NCBI GenBank assembly: GCA_028867035.1
Contig: JAGWHB010000001.1
Location: 397,448-461,447, forward strand
Origin: Nitrososphaerota archaeon
GTDB lineage: Archaea > Thermoproteota > Nitrososphaeria > Nitrososphaerales > Gagatemarchaeaceae
Direction: 5' to 3'
Length of the DNA stretch: 64,000 nucleotides
Shown here: positions 9,556 to 17,911 of the stretch, one piece after another
Layout: every line of letters begins with the position of its first letter
How positions within the stretch are numbered: position 1 is the first letter of the stretch
Program-made: the position numbers and the translations under genes
The notes under the pieces: model-generated
Told to the model about the DNA's origin: nothing
Seen by the model: only the letters and a program-made list of their open reading frames with translations
Databases searched by the model: none

Positions 9556-9753
9556 TTAGTCAAGCGCCCTCTTCTTTCGCTCCAACTCCAAGCGCTTCTC
9601 AGCAGGACCCAGTTCCGCCAAATTCCAGTGTTGACGCAGATAGTTTCGCCGGACCTCTCTCCCCGGATTTGCTCTCCAGACCATCCATGGCTTATACGCG
9701 GGTCGCCAATCCGTTTCCCGATATGAACGCAGACAGGCTAGTAACTGAGGCAT
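9556..9753 (-). CDS. Small hypothetical protein (uncertain)
   Basis: A 65-residue reading frame with protein-like composition in its second half (NLAELGPAEKRLELERKKRA), ending in a basic helix. It overlaps the start of the small gene on the other strand at 9723. Nothing else accounts for 9556-9722. No clear promoter or ribosome-binding site was found on this strand, so it may be chance. Confidence 0.3.
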   Translation of the reverse strand: MPQLLACLRSYRETDWRPAYKPWMVWRANPGREVRRNYLRQHWNLAELGPAEKRLELERKKRALD

Positions 9754-9869
9754 ACCTGGCCAGGATGGCCGGCATCAACATCAACACCATGAGAAGGTAT
9801 GTGAAGGCGCTCCGATCACTCGTCGATACTGATGTGTTCAGCGCCCAGGAGTTGGATCTCCATGAGTGA
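9723..9869 (+). CDS. Small helix-turn-helix-like protein
   Basis: A 48-residue protein, MNADRLVTEAYLARMAGINI..., containing an EAYLARMAGININTMRRYVK segment that looks like the recognition part of a MerR- or excisionase-type helix-turn-helix. A GCTTATACG TATA-like box sits about 28 nt before this ATG, which is why I prefer it over the longer in-frame GTG at 9513. Its stop is embedded in the ATG of the next gene, making it the first of three tiny overlapping genes. A role as DNA-binding regulator is an inference. Confidence 0.5.
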   Translation: MNADRLVTEAYLARMAGININTMRRYVKALRSLVDTDVFSAQELDLHE

Positions 9870-9996
9870 CGAGCCTCGGGGTGACGACGAGTATGAGACC
9901 TGGATCACCCACGACCCAATCGGAGTGACCCATGTGATTCGCATCCGGAAAGGAACTCCCCCAAGGCAGGTGCGGTGTGTTGGCTGCGATGACTGA
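9862..9996 (+). CDS. Tiny protein ending in CxxC
   Basis: A 44-residue acidic protein starting MSDEPRGDDEYETW and ending VRCVGCDD, half of a zinc-ribbon-type motif. The ATG overlaps the stop of the previous gene and its own stop overlaps the next ATG at 9989. The tight chain is the main support; the function is unknown. Confidence 0.5.
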   Translation: MSDEPRGDDEYETWITHDPIGVTHVIRIRKGTPPRQVRCVGCDD

Positions 9997-10132
9997 GGGA
10001 GCGGCCGGCTCGACAGATCCGCCAGGGTACGGTCCGCAGCCAGCTCGCTTTGGCCCCAGATGCGACATGTGCACATTCTTCTTGAAGTCTGACAGCCAGT
10101 GCAAGAAGTACGGTGTTCCCGTCAAGGTCTAG
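9989..10132 (+). CDS. Tiny cysteine-motif protein
   Basis: A 47-residue protein with DPPGYGPQPARFG then RCDMCTFFLKSDSQCKKYG, a C-x2-C-x10-C-x2-Y arrangement suggestive of a metal or disulfide knuckle. It overlaps the preceding small gene by ATGA-type coupling. A frame-shifted relative of its DPPGYGP block occurs near 16640, so the family has been duplicated in this island. Function unknown. Confidence 0.5.
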   Translation: MTEGAAGSTDPPGYGPQPARFGPRCDMCTFFLKSDSQCKKYGVPVKV

Positions 10133-10250
10133 TACTCTTGCGACACATGGGAACGAAACCCCGACCTGCTGATAAGAGTGGTATAGCGCGGGGCCTTATG
10201 GATGACAGGTCTCGAATTTCTTCGTAGTCTGTCCCTGAGTGTCTCGGTTT

Positions 10251-11753
10251 CTATGCCAGAAGCAAAAACATTGATGTGGGAATCATTGCGTAGCTCGAAG
10301 TGGTATCCATTTCATCTTTTGTAAGAAGAAGTCCCATACGAACGCCAGTCGCCTTCTGGAAATTGTAAATTCCATTCAAGTCGGTCTTCTTCGATATCTT
10401 GTTTTGGAATTTCAAATCAATGGGTAATTCCAAACGGTCACCGTCGTAGAGGACGAAATCCAACTCGTTACTTCCGCCATATTTCCAATTGAAGACACAA
10501 TTGGAATAATCAAAAGTCTGCTTCTTGGGACTCAAAAGAAAGGCCAGGCGGATCAGATGGTCAGCTACGATTCCTTCAACAAGTGCCCCCTGATTAGTTG
10601 GGTTTTCGCTAAACTCTTCGCTTAGTTCAAATGAGGATTTTGAATTCACCCATCCATTCATTACGTGTAAGAAGAAAGGGTCGTGAAAACGAATGCGCTT
10701 TTCCTGCTCAATCCTTGGAACCTTCTTCGCTTCACCAAATTGGTATGTGATGGTGAGAATGAACATGTCTCGCAAAGTTGTAATGTAATTGATTGCAGTG
10801 TTGACACTGCCGACGTCGGTATCCCTTTGCAGATTTCGCCAAGATACTGGCCATAGTAGATTTGCAAGAATCCTTCCCCCAAGTTGCTTAACGAATGTTT
10901 CTTCCTTTCCTAGTAGGGTCAATTGACCGAGAATGCTATTCAGATATGTTGTGTAAATTCGTTCTTCGATGACTCCTTTCGTCCTGAATTCGTTGACTAC
11001 CTTTGGTATTCCGCCAGTGAGCGTGTATTCATGCAAATGTTGGTTTAGTTCGCCGACATAGGAAAGTAGCGACTTTAGACGCTTGTCCAATTTCCCTTGC
11101 CTAAGTTTGGATAGCATCTCCAAACGTGGTGCATAACGCAAGAAGTCTGTGCCGAGAATCTCCCGAAGTTTGGGGTCTAAGACCTCAACATATTCTGCAA
11201 ACTTCATCGGGAGTATAATCTTGTCTAGTGGATCGTTGGTCGTGCCTCTTCTGCCGGGAAGTCGCTCTGACGAGGCTTTGACGTCCATTGACTGGCTACC
11301 GGTCGCCACGACAGTGGTCTTGCGCAGCAGGCCGCTGTCCCAAAGCCATTTGATTCCCCTTTGCCACTCTCTCACTGAAGTTATCTCGTCTAGAAAGAAG
11401 AAAGTGCGGGTCGGGTTCCTTTGCACTCTGGTTAGTGTCTGGTAACTTCTGATGACATCGACGACGTCTTCCGGGGATTTCTCAAGGTCGAACGAATAAT
11501 ACATCACGTTCCAAGGAGATACTCCTCTCCGCAGGAAATCTCTGATTTGGAGTTTGATTAGGGTTGTCTTACCGACTTGTCTTGGCCCTCTTAGGGAATA
11601 AATAATATCTTCAGAATAGTTGAAAGTGTGTCTTATTCGTGGATCGTATTTCAGAGGAGATTTCTCCCACTGAACAATACTTTCGTCTTCCTCAATTTCG
11701 TCTTGAGATTTCCACCATGGATTTGCGATTCTTAGTTTTGCATTGACATTCAA
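10251..11753 (-). CDS. AAA-type ATPase with DUF4143-like C-terminus
   Basis: A 500-residue P-loop ATPase: Walker A GPRQVGKTTLIK (residues ~56-67), Walker B TFFFLDEIT (~116-124), sensor-like TTVVATGSQS followed by LPGRRG, which is typical of the AAA_14/DUF4143 family common in archaea. The C-terminal third has the TLTGGIPKVV block of DUF4143 and then NELDFVLY...LPIDLKF, which resembles the degenerate PD-(D/E)XK fold found in this family. Members are proposed to act in stress or mobile-element conflict, but no activity is established. It starts with TTG behind two copies of a TATA-containing repeat. Codon use is clearly more AT-rich than in the metabolic genes, suggesting transfer. Confidence 0.85.
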   Translation of the reverse strand: MNVNAKLRIANPWWKSQDEIEEDESIVQWEKSPLKYDPRIRHTFNYSEDIIYSLRGPRQVGKTTLIKLQIRDFLRRGVSPWNVMYYSFDLEKSPEDVVDVIRSYQTLTRVQRNPTRTFFFLDEITSVREWQRGIKWLWDSGLLRKTTVVATGSQSMDVKASSERLPGRRGTTNDPLDKIILPMKFAEYVEVLDPKLREILGTDFLRYAPRLEMLSKLRQGKLDKRLKSLLSYVGELNQHLHEYTLTGGIPKVVNEFRTKGVIEERIYTTYLNSILGQLTLLGKEETFVKQLGGRILANLLWPVSWRNLQRDTDVGSVNTAINYITTLRDMFILTITYQFGEAKKVPRIEQEKRIRFHDPFFLHVMNGWVNSKSSFELSEEFSENPTNQGALVEGIVADHLIRLAFLLSPKKQTFDYSNCVFNWKYGGSNELDFVLYDGDRLELPIDLKFQNKISKKTDLNGIYNFQKATGVRMGLLLTKDEMDTTSSYAMIPTSMFLLLA

Positions 11754-11771
11754 TTATTTGCAATTCTGCAT

Positions 11772-11824
11772 TGAACGGTTCTTTATATATTCGGGTTGAT
11801 TGTTGTGAACGGTTCTTTATATAT
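11772..11824 (-). repeat. Tandem 19-nt promoter repeat
   Basis: The 19-nt sequence TGAACGGTTCTTTATATAT occurs perfectly twice, at 11772-11790 and 11806-11824, 34 nt apart. Read on the minus strand each copy contains the TATA-like ATATATAAAG. The proximal copy is about 32 nt from the TTG start of the ATPase gene, so it is probably that gene's promoter, and the second copy a duplicated promoter or operator. Confidence 0.8.
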
Positions 11825-11941
11825 CAAAGTCAAACCGGGTGAACAACACTCCAATCACACTTCAGCGCGTTTCTTCATATCTGTGGTACCTCATGAGTCA
11901 TCTAGAGTTTCGCGAAAGAACTTGCTTTGGACTTTCTGTCG

Positions 11942-12397
11942 TCAGTGCGGAGCAATCTGGTCAGAAATCCGCATCATCGCTTGAACCATTGTCACATACA
12001 ATAGAATGACAAACACAAGAAAGATAGCGATGTAGACCAATATGGCGCCCCACACCCCGATGTAACTGATTGACTGAATCGCGATTCCCACCGTGGCGTT
12101 TGATAGCGGAATTGTAAGCGCGAACACTATCAGGCCACTGAAAGCTGCTGACTGAGCACCCAGAGCCAACTTGACTTTGGCGGGAGGCCGGTGCGTCACT
12201 AATGTTGCGTATGCCAAGAGACTGAAGACCACGAAGAGCACGAAGAACGTTGCCAACCCCGTCTTCGCTTGGTCAACCAGCAGCCCTTGTAACAGAGAGA
12301 TGACTATGCCCAGCAATCCCCCAAGAGTTGTTACGTACTCGACGAACTTGATTCTGGGGTCTTCCAGGATTTTAGCCGGAATGTCCGCGTGCTCCAT
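11942..12397 (-). CDS. Four-helix membrane protein
   Basis: A 151-residue membrane protein starting MEHADIPAKILEDPRIKF, with helices near residues 23-42, 48-68, 80-103 and 115-140. I chose the ATG at 12397 because a CACTTATCTT TATA-like element lies about 29 nt upstream; the ATG at 12454 would place that element inside the gene. No catalytic motif. Together with the next gene it forms a pair of hydrophobic small proteins next to the ATPase. Confidence 0.65.
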   Translation of the reverse strand: MEHADIPAKILEDPRIKFVEYVTTLGGLLGIVISLLQGLLVDQAKTGLATFFVLFVVFSLLAYATLVTHRPPAKVKLALGAQSAAFSGLIVFALTIPLSNATVGIAIQSISYIGVWGAILVYIAIFLVFVILLYVTMVQAMMRISDQIAPH

Positions 12398-12507
12398 GGA
12401 GGAGCTTTTCCTAACCGTCAAAGATAAGTGTGTGTTTCTACTAAAGCTGCTCATTCATGGACCAAAGCTAGCTTGGCGAGGGAGGGCGGTCATACCTGCA
12501 GAAGTGG

Positions 12508-12978
12508 TCACGTTCCCCGTCTCTTAACGGTGATGATTCCTATTGCGAACACAGCAGACATGAGAACGAATGCGAGATAGAGAAAAAACTGCAGCTCGCC
12601 GGGGCCATAGGTGTAAGTCCACTCCTCCCAGACGTAGCCGATAACCGTCAGCACAAGAACTATCGTCATGACGGAGCCCAAGAGGAAGTAAGCGTCCGCG
12701 TATTCCTTCCACCGTTGGGCAGATCTGTGAAATCGGGGAAGAATGTTCACTCCCAACGCGACAATCAGGAAAAGAAGATACACGGAGAATAGGAAGAGAT
12801 CTATGTTGACGAGGCCGTGGATAATGGGTGTGAGCGGGCTGACGACGGGCCTCGCTATTGGGAGCACAGGCGCGTGTGCTTGCCTCAGTTGGAAATAGAC
12901 GAGGATGCTGCCTACAACCCCGAGAGCAACTACGGTCTTTACCTCGTCCTCGGTGGAGGTAAACGATGAATTACTCAA
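12508..12978 (-). CDS. Four-helix membrane protein
   Basis: A 156-residue protein with helices near residues 15-30, 55-78, 95-115 and 128-148 and a basic C-terminus (VKRRGT). It starts with TTG about 25 nt after a GATAAGACC TATA-like box on the minus strand. Its first 13 nt overlap the divergent small gene at 12966. No domain is recognised. Confidence 0.65.
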   Translation of the reverse strand: MSNSSFTSTEDEVKTVVALGVVGSILVYFQLRQAHAPVLPIARPVVSPLTPIIHGLVNIDLFLFSVYLLFLIVALGVNILPRFHRSAQRWKEYADAYFLLGSVMTIVLVLTVIGYVWEEWTYTYGPGELQFFLYLAFVLMSAVFAIGIITVKRRGT

Positions 12979-13115
12979 CTGGAGACTTGGCCACGGCAGG
13001 TCTTATCATGTTTGTCCTTGGGCTCGTCTTCGGCATGAGTTTGATGGCATTTTATCCCCAGTTGGGTTGGACGCTTATTGGATGTTCCAGTTCCGCTTCT
13101 GACTATTACAAGTGA
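12966..13115 (+). CDS. Single-helix small membrane protein
   Basis: A 49-residue protein (MNYSTGDLATAGLIMF...) with one strong transmembrane helix near residues 9-28. It is supported by a GGAGGT ribosome-binding site 5-6 nt before the ATG, unusual in this mostly leaderless window. It diverges from the four-helix membrane gene with a 13-nt overlap of 5' ends, so the two cannot both be expressed without shared control. Confidence 0.5.
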   Translation: MNYSTGDLATAGLIMFVLGLVFGMSLMAFYPQLGWTLIGCSSSASDYYK

Positions 13116-13235
13116 AAATGCTTCGACAAGCTACAACCATAGGGCAAACTTTGAGTTAGGTCATTTCTGCGAGTACGTACGTGCCGTAACAATAGCGCGA
13201 ACCTATGGACGACCGGCATGACGAGCCCAGATGCC

Positions 13236-13820
13236 TCACGATTTCGATTCTAATTTTGTAATTAGTGACTTGCAAGTTGTTACTGCTTCTTCAAGCTCGT
13301 TCGTTTGAACTTCTCTCTGGTGAACGACTTTGTTCCTTGTCGCAAGTAACTTTCTGAGAGTTGTTATGTCATCCGGAGAAAGTATAGTCGATCGAGTAGC
13401 ACGGTTGATTACTTCTATAGGATCTCGTGTCTGAATTTGTCCCGACCCAGCTAGCACTTCAACGAGTGCCACAAACGATTCAATGAATCTTAGTCGAGGG
13501 GCAACATCCGGCCCCTCCGATCTCACAACCATGACCCCGTTTTGAGAAGCAACCTGTTCAGCCAGAGGTAAGATCTCACCACTCGACACTATTACTGGAG
13601 AGTATCCCTTCCCAAATGTACCGCTGTAATTGGAAGACGCCACCGATAGAACGTCAGGCACTCCAATTCGTCTAGTCTTGACCTCGATGGCAAATTTCTT
13701 GCCACCAGGCGTTTCAACGTAGAAGTCAACACCATAGTCTCTACCAGACGTCCGCCTAACTTTGTACCCTTGCTTCTCAAAAAAAGCCATGGTTTGAGCC
13801 TCTAGATCATGTTCGCTCAA
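13236..13820 (-). CDS. Restriction-endonuclease-like protein with C-terminal HEPN-type motif
   Basis: A 194-residue protein. Residues 1-50 match the Mrr/REase-like fold: an EKQGYKVRRT strand, GVDF (D32), and AIEVKTRR (E46, K48), the D...ExK catalytic triad of PD-(D/E)XK nucleases. The C-terminal ~50 residues are helical and contain ATRNKVVHQRE (bases 13320-13337), the R-N-x3-H motif of HEPN RNases. It starts with TTG overlapping the stop of the upstream membrane-tethered gene (TTGA), so they form an operon. A DNA-cutting plus RNA-cutting fusion suggests defence or toxin function; that is inference. Confidence 0.75.
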   Translation of the reverse strand: MSEHDLEAQTMAFFEKQGYKVRRTSGRDYGVDFYVETPGGKKFAIEVKTRRIGVPDVLSVASSNYSGTFGKGYSPVIVSSGEILPLAEQVASQNGVMVVRSEGPDVAPRLRFIESFVALVEVLAGSGQIQTRDPIEVINRATRSTILSPDDITTLRKLLATRNKVVHQREVQTNELEEAVTTCKSLITKLESKS

Positions 13821-14308
13821 ATTCTATTCCCCCTTTTCAGATAGGCGTACACCGCTACATAAACAAAGACGATCACTAATGATCCCAGAATCCCGATTGA
13901 TGCGGCTGCCAATCCTGCTATGAACAAGATGACTCCTCCCGGATACAATGCAGAAACCAAAGATCCACTCCAGGAGGACTTTCCTGGGTCGTAGCCAAGG
14001 TTGTCTATGTCATACTTTTGCACCTGTGACAAACGCCGTAATGCGTCAGAGAAGTCGATTGAGCACTTTACCACATCAGAGTGATAACAATCAACCGAAA
14101 GCAAACCGCTAGTCTCTACTTTGATACAGACGAGAGATTCTTTTGGAAAGGCGTAGTACTGATCATAGTCGGGCAGGTTTGTCTGAGGGTAGTACTCCTG
14201 CAGCCTCATCTTGGCTTGCGCCGAATTGATGGGGTTCATCCATGATTGGCTTAGGGCTTGGAGAATCGTATTGGTGTTCAAACCAAGCGCCGATGTGAAC
14301 CCTCCCAT
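13817..14308 (-). CDS. C-terminally membrane-anchored hypothetical protein
   Basis: A 163-residue protein with a soluble N-terminal 110 residues (three cysteines) and a long hydrophobic segment near residues 118-155 that could form one or two helices, ending in basic YLKRGNRI. A CTTTTTAATTC TATA-like box lies about 26 nt before the ATG. It is translationally coupled to the nuclease-HEPN gene downstream. A partner or membrane tether for that nuclease is the simplest reading; no family is recognised. Confidence 0.65.
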   Translation of the reverse strand: MGGFTSALGLNTNTILQALSQSWMNPINSAQAKMRLQEYYPQTNLPDYDQYYAFPKESLVCIKVETSGLLSVDCYHSDVVKCSIDFSDALRRLSQVQKYDIDNLGYDPGKSSWSGSLVSALYPGGVILFIAGLAAASIGILGSLVIVFVYVAVYAYLKRGNRI

Positions 14309-14626
14309 GGGAGCTGCGTGCCCTGTGCGAATTAAAAAGAGATGGAAAGCCCGTCATCAGGTGGGGATGTAACCGAACGTTCGGCCCGAAGACGACAGAA
14401 GCCCTCGCCAAAGCACCTGACGCTCATGTCAATTGACCTCACCTCTCAGGAGGTGAATTAATTGGCACTGAAAGATAAAGGGTAGTGGATACATGGGAGA
14501 TAGCAAATTATAGTGACAATGATTATCCCAGAGACCGGAAAAGTGTGATGGCGGCTGACACTCTTGAGACCTCGAATTCGGGCTGGTCCAATCCTATAAG
14601 GCTGGCGCGAGCGCCCGTGGGGAGTC
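14309..14626. other. Intergenic divergent promoter region
   Basis: This 318-nt stretch carries no convincing gene. It holds the TATA-like element for the leftward nuclease operon (around 14334) and the one for the rightward HEPN operon (CTATAAGG, 14594-14601). A short inverted pair CACCTCTCAGGAGGTG near 14440 forms a 7-bp hairpin of unknown meaning. Confidence 0.5.
14594..14601 (+). promoter_or_regulatory. TATA-like box of the HEPN operon
   Basis: CTATAAGG is centred about 29 nt before the TTG at 14627, the spacing expected for a leaderless archaeal transcript, and supports that TTG over the ATG codons a few residues inside. Confidence 0.5.
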
Positions 14627-15562
14627 TTGGAAGGCATGGATTACGAGTTCGCGGCTGTGGGGTTTTACTCGCGACATTACGAGGGAATATTCATCGTCTA
14701 TGCGATTCCATCGGTGTTGGTCTGGTACCTCTATCTCAGAATCATTGACCAGCAATACTACTTCTGGCCAATCTTCGGGGTCAGCGTTCTCTTGTACCTC
14801 TACGTCAGGCGACGAATAAATCGGTATTGCTATCACCTGATTCAAAGTTACCCCGAGAATTCCTCATCAGTGGATTATGGGACGGGTTACACTGATGTTG
14901 ATTTGCTGGATTCGTTTGACATCGAGGTTCTAACCAAGATAAACGAGATCAGAGAAGATAATGGTGACTACCTGAGATTGATTAATGTGACTTCCAGTCT
15001 AATAGACGCTCGTGATCTCTTTCGACGTCTTAGCAAACTCAAGAATCTGAACTTGGTCCGCGCTGTTCCCGCTCGGCTGGCATTGACGCCTAGTGGGCTC
15101 GAGAAGCTATCCGCTCCTCGTGTTATTCGAACTAGCAAGATACCCCCGCAAGTCGGGGCTATGCTTGCAAAGGCGAAGGCCGACTTTGCTCAGGGCAATT
15201 TCAACGGGACGGTAGATGATATCAACATGATGTTCGAATGGACCCTCCGAGATGCCCTAACGCACAGGTTTGGGGATGCCTTGGGAGACAAGTGGAAGGC
15301 GCTGCAGAAGGCGGGGGCGATTAATCCTGATCTTCGTGTCGCCAACCTAGGAGCTCTTCTAAGAGCTTGTAGAGAATTAGCGGTTACAGAGGTCGCGTCA
15401 GTCACCTATAAGCTGGTTGACTCGTTTTGGGCGATAAGGAATCCTCAAAAACATTCCGAGAGTCAGGGACAACAGGCCGTTAATACGTTTGAGGAACAGG
15501 TGAGGTCCGCCGAGAGCTCAATACAGATAGCAGAGGCCTTCCTCAGATATTGGTTCCGTTGA
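14627..15562 (+). CDS. Membrane-anchored winged-helix HEPN protein
   Basis: A 311-residue protein with three parts. Two transmembrane helices lie near residues 19-39 and 43-60. Residues ~90-160 look like a winged helix, ending in the typical LALTPSGLEKL wing. The C-terminal ~140 residues are all helical and contain FWAIRNPQKHSE (R-N-x3-H at bases 15437-15454), the catalytic motif of HEPN RNases. It is followed after 15 nt by another HEPN gene. HEPN proteins cut RNA in many defence and toxin systems; the membrane anchor and winged helix could sense damage or a ligand. The exact family is not recognised and the role is inferred. Confidence 0.7.
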   Translation: MEGMDYEFAAVGFYSRHYEGIFIVYAIPSVLVWYLYLRIIDQQYYFWPIFGVSVLLYLYVRRRINRYCYHLIQSYPENSSSVDYGTGYTDVDLLDSFDIEVLTKINEIREDNGDYLRLINVTSSLIDARDLFRRLSKLKNLNLVRAVPARLALTPSGLEKLSAPRVIRTSKIPPQVGAMLAKAKADFAQGNFNGTVDDINMMFEWTLRDALTHRFGDALGDKWKALQKAGAINPDLRVANLGALLRACRELAVTEVASVTYKLVDSFWAIRNPQKHSESQGQQAVNTFEEQVRSAESSIQIAEAFLRYWFR

Positions 15563-15577
15563 CCAATCCTACGAGGA

Positions 15578-16507
15578 GTGTTCTGCCATGCCATGCAGCT
15601 GAGAATTAATAGACGATACAGAGATGGCGAAGCGACTTACTTGGGCAGGGTCAGTAAGCTTCCGGTCAAGTCATTCCAGCACAGTATGAAACGTGCCGCA
15701 GCCCTGGCTCGGCTCGATGGGTACTTGGAAGACCTCGCTTCCGGACGTGTGGATAAATTGCTTGGTGGGTTCGCTGAATTGCCAAACGAAATAATGAAGA
15801 TTATTGGGATAGACGCCATTTTGATGGAGGAAATGAACGAAATGATAAAACGGGTGAAAGTCAGAGCAGAACCTTTGATTGCGAATCTTGACCAAGAACA
15901 GTTGAAGAAACGGGTCCAGGACAAGATTCTGCCTGATGTCAAACGATTGACTCAGGTTTTCGAAGATTTGGGCTTAGTGGCAGGAAGAACACTCCCTGAA
16001 CAATCACTTATACTGGGAGTGAGTGCGTTTGAAATCTATCTCAAGGACATCACTTCCGAGATGGTGGCAAAGAATCCCAGAATCGAGAAGAGATTCAGCA
16101 AGGAGATCAAGAGTGGATTCAATCTTTCGAGGCTTGAGGCATATAGGGATGATGCGAGGAGAACCAAGGGCGAAATAGCCGCGGACGCAATCAAGTTGGA
16201 ACCAAACAGGATTCGCCTCATTCTCAGGCGGTTATTTGATTGGGATGGGATCTTCGTTTCACGGGATATCGAGAGGAAATTCGTTAGGATTGTCGCCACC
16301 CGTAACTTGATAATACATAGAGCAGGGCTGGTCGATTCCAAGTACAAACGACTCACGGATTACAACGGGCGCGTCGGCCATTTGATTGTTGTCACTCGCA
16401 GATACTCTCTGGAGTCACTCTCTTGCCTTTCAGACCTAGTAAAACTGGCTGAGCTGAGACTTCATCCAAAGCAGAGACCGGTTCCTTTCAAAGCGCTCGG
16501 CGTATGA
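15578..16507 (+). CDS. HEPN-type protein (second gene of the pair)
   Basis: A 309-residue mainly helical protein. Residues ~120-285 form a HEPN-like bundle with the motif IVATRNLIIHRAG (R-N-x3-H, bases 16301-16318), close to RiboL-PSP/MAE-type HEPN proteins, which act as RNases or toxins. The N-terminal region has a charged helix (EEMNEMIKRVKVRAEP). It starts at GTG 15578 or ATG 15593, 15-30 nt after the membrane-HEPN gene, so the two are very probably co-transcribed. No antitoxin such as MNT is visible next to it, so the upstream protein may be its regulator. Confidence 0.7.
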   Translation: MFCHAMQLRINRRYRDGEATYLGRVSKLPVKSFQHSMKRAAALARLDGYLEDLASGRVDKLLGGFAELPNEIMKIIGIDAILMEEMNEMIKRVKVRAEPLIANLDQEQLKKRVQDKILPDVKRLTQVFEDLGLVAGRTLPEQSLILGVSAFEIYLKDITSEMVAKNPRIEKRFSKEIKSGFNLSRLEAYRDDARRTKGEIAADAIKLEPNRIRLILRRLFDWDGIFVSRDIERKFVRIVATRNLIIHRAGLVDSKYKRLTDYNGRVGHLIVVTRRYSLESLSCLSDLVKLAELRLHPKQRPVPFKALGV

Positions 16508-16636
16508 GTCGTTCTGGATTGTCCTTCATTGTTGTTTAGCGACAACCTATGAACCCGGAGCTGCATTTTGCATAAATGTCGGATATCGCCCTAACGTGTG
16601 AATGTATGTTGCTGCAAAAAGTCCGTGGCTTATGTG

Positions 16637-16760
16637 CAGATTACCGATCCGCCAGGCTACGGTCCCAAACCGGGACGGCTTTGGCCGATGTCGTCCAATG
16701 CCTTGCCAGGTCTCGAATGGCACAAGTAACAAGGTTTTCCTTGCTGGATTGCCATCTTGG
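16637..16760 (+). pseudogene. Decayed copy of the DPPGYGP small gene
   Basis: The stretch encodes ITDPPGYGPKPGR, matching DPPGYGPQPARFG of the tiny gene at 9989, then continues only after a one-base frame change (FGRCRPMPC). The DNA is also similar over about 45 nt. No intact start or frame survives. The 299-nt interval 16508-16806 holds nothing else I can recognise. Confidence 0.45.
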
Positions 16761-16806
16761 CCGGGCGCAGATCTTGACGAGACCGTACGGAAGGTTCGAT
16801 TGAGAC

Positions 16807-17661
16807 ATGAAGATGGCAATGTTACTCGCCCTGTTCCTCCTAGCAGGTATCCTCGTCTCTGTCTCTGGGGGAACCACAATTTGGGTTTCTGGGAATGAAG
16901 GCGTGATTGATCATACAAACACGGGGGGCAACAGCATCAAAATGGGATGGTCTCCCAACAACGGAGTGTTTCCAGCCGAATTGGTGATTGCTCTCGCACC
17001 GCTCGTAGACGGTGCGAAGTCCGAGATGATTGTCTGGTTCTATCACGCATCACACCCGAATTACACGGTCACCGAGGCGTTATTGACGCCTTTCGTTATC
17101 ACCAAGATGATTCCGAGGGATGGAAACTGGTCATTCGCCAATGCGGGCGACAATGGCTCGATCATAAAGACAGTTCTTTCTGCAGACAGCGGTGAGAATC
17201 CAGTTGAGGCGTATTTTGAGTTCACCAATCTCGTGTACAGTTCCGACCATGGACAATACCAGATCATACTACCGTTATCAGGTGGGGTGAACAATCTAGG
17301 ACTTCGACCGGCCATTACGAAACTAAACCTATCAAACAACTTTGACTTCTATGGGGGCGTGCCAACAATCGTCCAGGTCTACTTGAGTGACCAGGACCAG
17401 ATTACAAGTAGTTACCCTGCGTACAGCGTGGAAGCGCCTCAGCCATTCTTTAGTTCCACAACCCCATTGAAAGAGGTCTACTACGAATTACCGGCTGGCA
17501 ACTCGGCACCTGTCGTTATCGGTTTCACAAACTTGGATGACATAGACAACTACCAAAGGTCCCAGAATCTCGGGTTCCTTTTGCTTGGAATAGGCATTCC
17601 TCTCGCAGTTTCGAGCGCTTTCGAATTCGAGAAAGAGAGGAGTGAGCGCGGACACTTGTAG
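16807..17661 (+). CDS. Secreted or membrane-anchored hypothetical protein
   Basis: A 284-residue protein with a clear signal peptide (KMAMLLALFLLAGILVSVSG) and a C-terminal hydrophobic segment near residues 260-275 followed by charged FEFEKERSERG, so probably anchored with its bulk outside the cell. The extracellular part is rich in Asn, Ser, Thr and aromatic residues, beta-sheet-like, with several N-x-S/T sites. No catalytic motif is visible. It lies between HEPN genes without an obvious operon partner. Confidence 0.65.
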   Translation: MKMAMLLALFLLAGILVSVSGGTTIWVSGNEGVIDHTNTGGNSIKMGWSPNNGVFPAELVIALAPLVDGAKSEMIVWFYHASHPNYTVTEALLTPFVITKMIPRDGNWSFANAGDNGSIIKTVLSADSGENPVEAYFEFTNLVYSSDHGQYQIILPLSGGVNNLGLRPAITKLNLSNNFDFYGGVPTIVQVYLSDQDQITSSYPAYSVEAPQPFFSSTTPLKEVYYELPAGNSAPVVIGFTNLDDIDNYQRSQNLGFLLLGIGIPLAVSSAFEFEKERSERGHL

Positions 17662-17911
17662 TTCGGCGAAGCCTGGGCGGGGCTGGGCTCTTTGGTCGAC
17701 GGTGTTCCGCGTCGGGGTGGCCTGTTCCGTTCTTGTTGGTTCGGCCCGTGGTTAAATCGAGAGGGTCAGGCGCCTTACATTTCCCCCACACATGCCAGGA
17801 GCGCGAGTGAGCGGTGTCTGCGTTTCACTGAGTGATACGCTGAAAAGTTGATAGAAGACCGTTGAGATAGCAATCGGGGCACCTCAACTGTCACTCACCG
17901 ACTATGTTACC

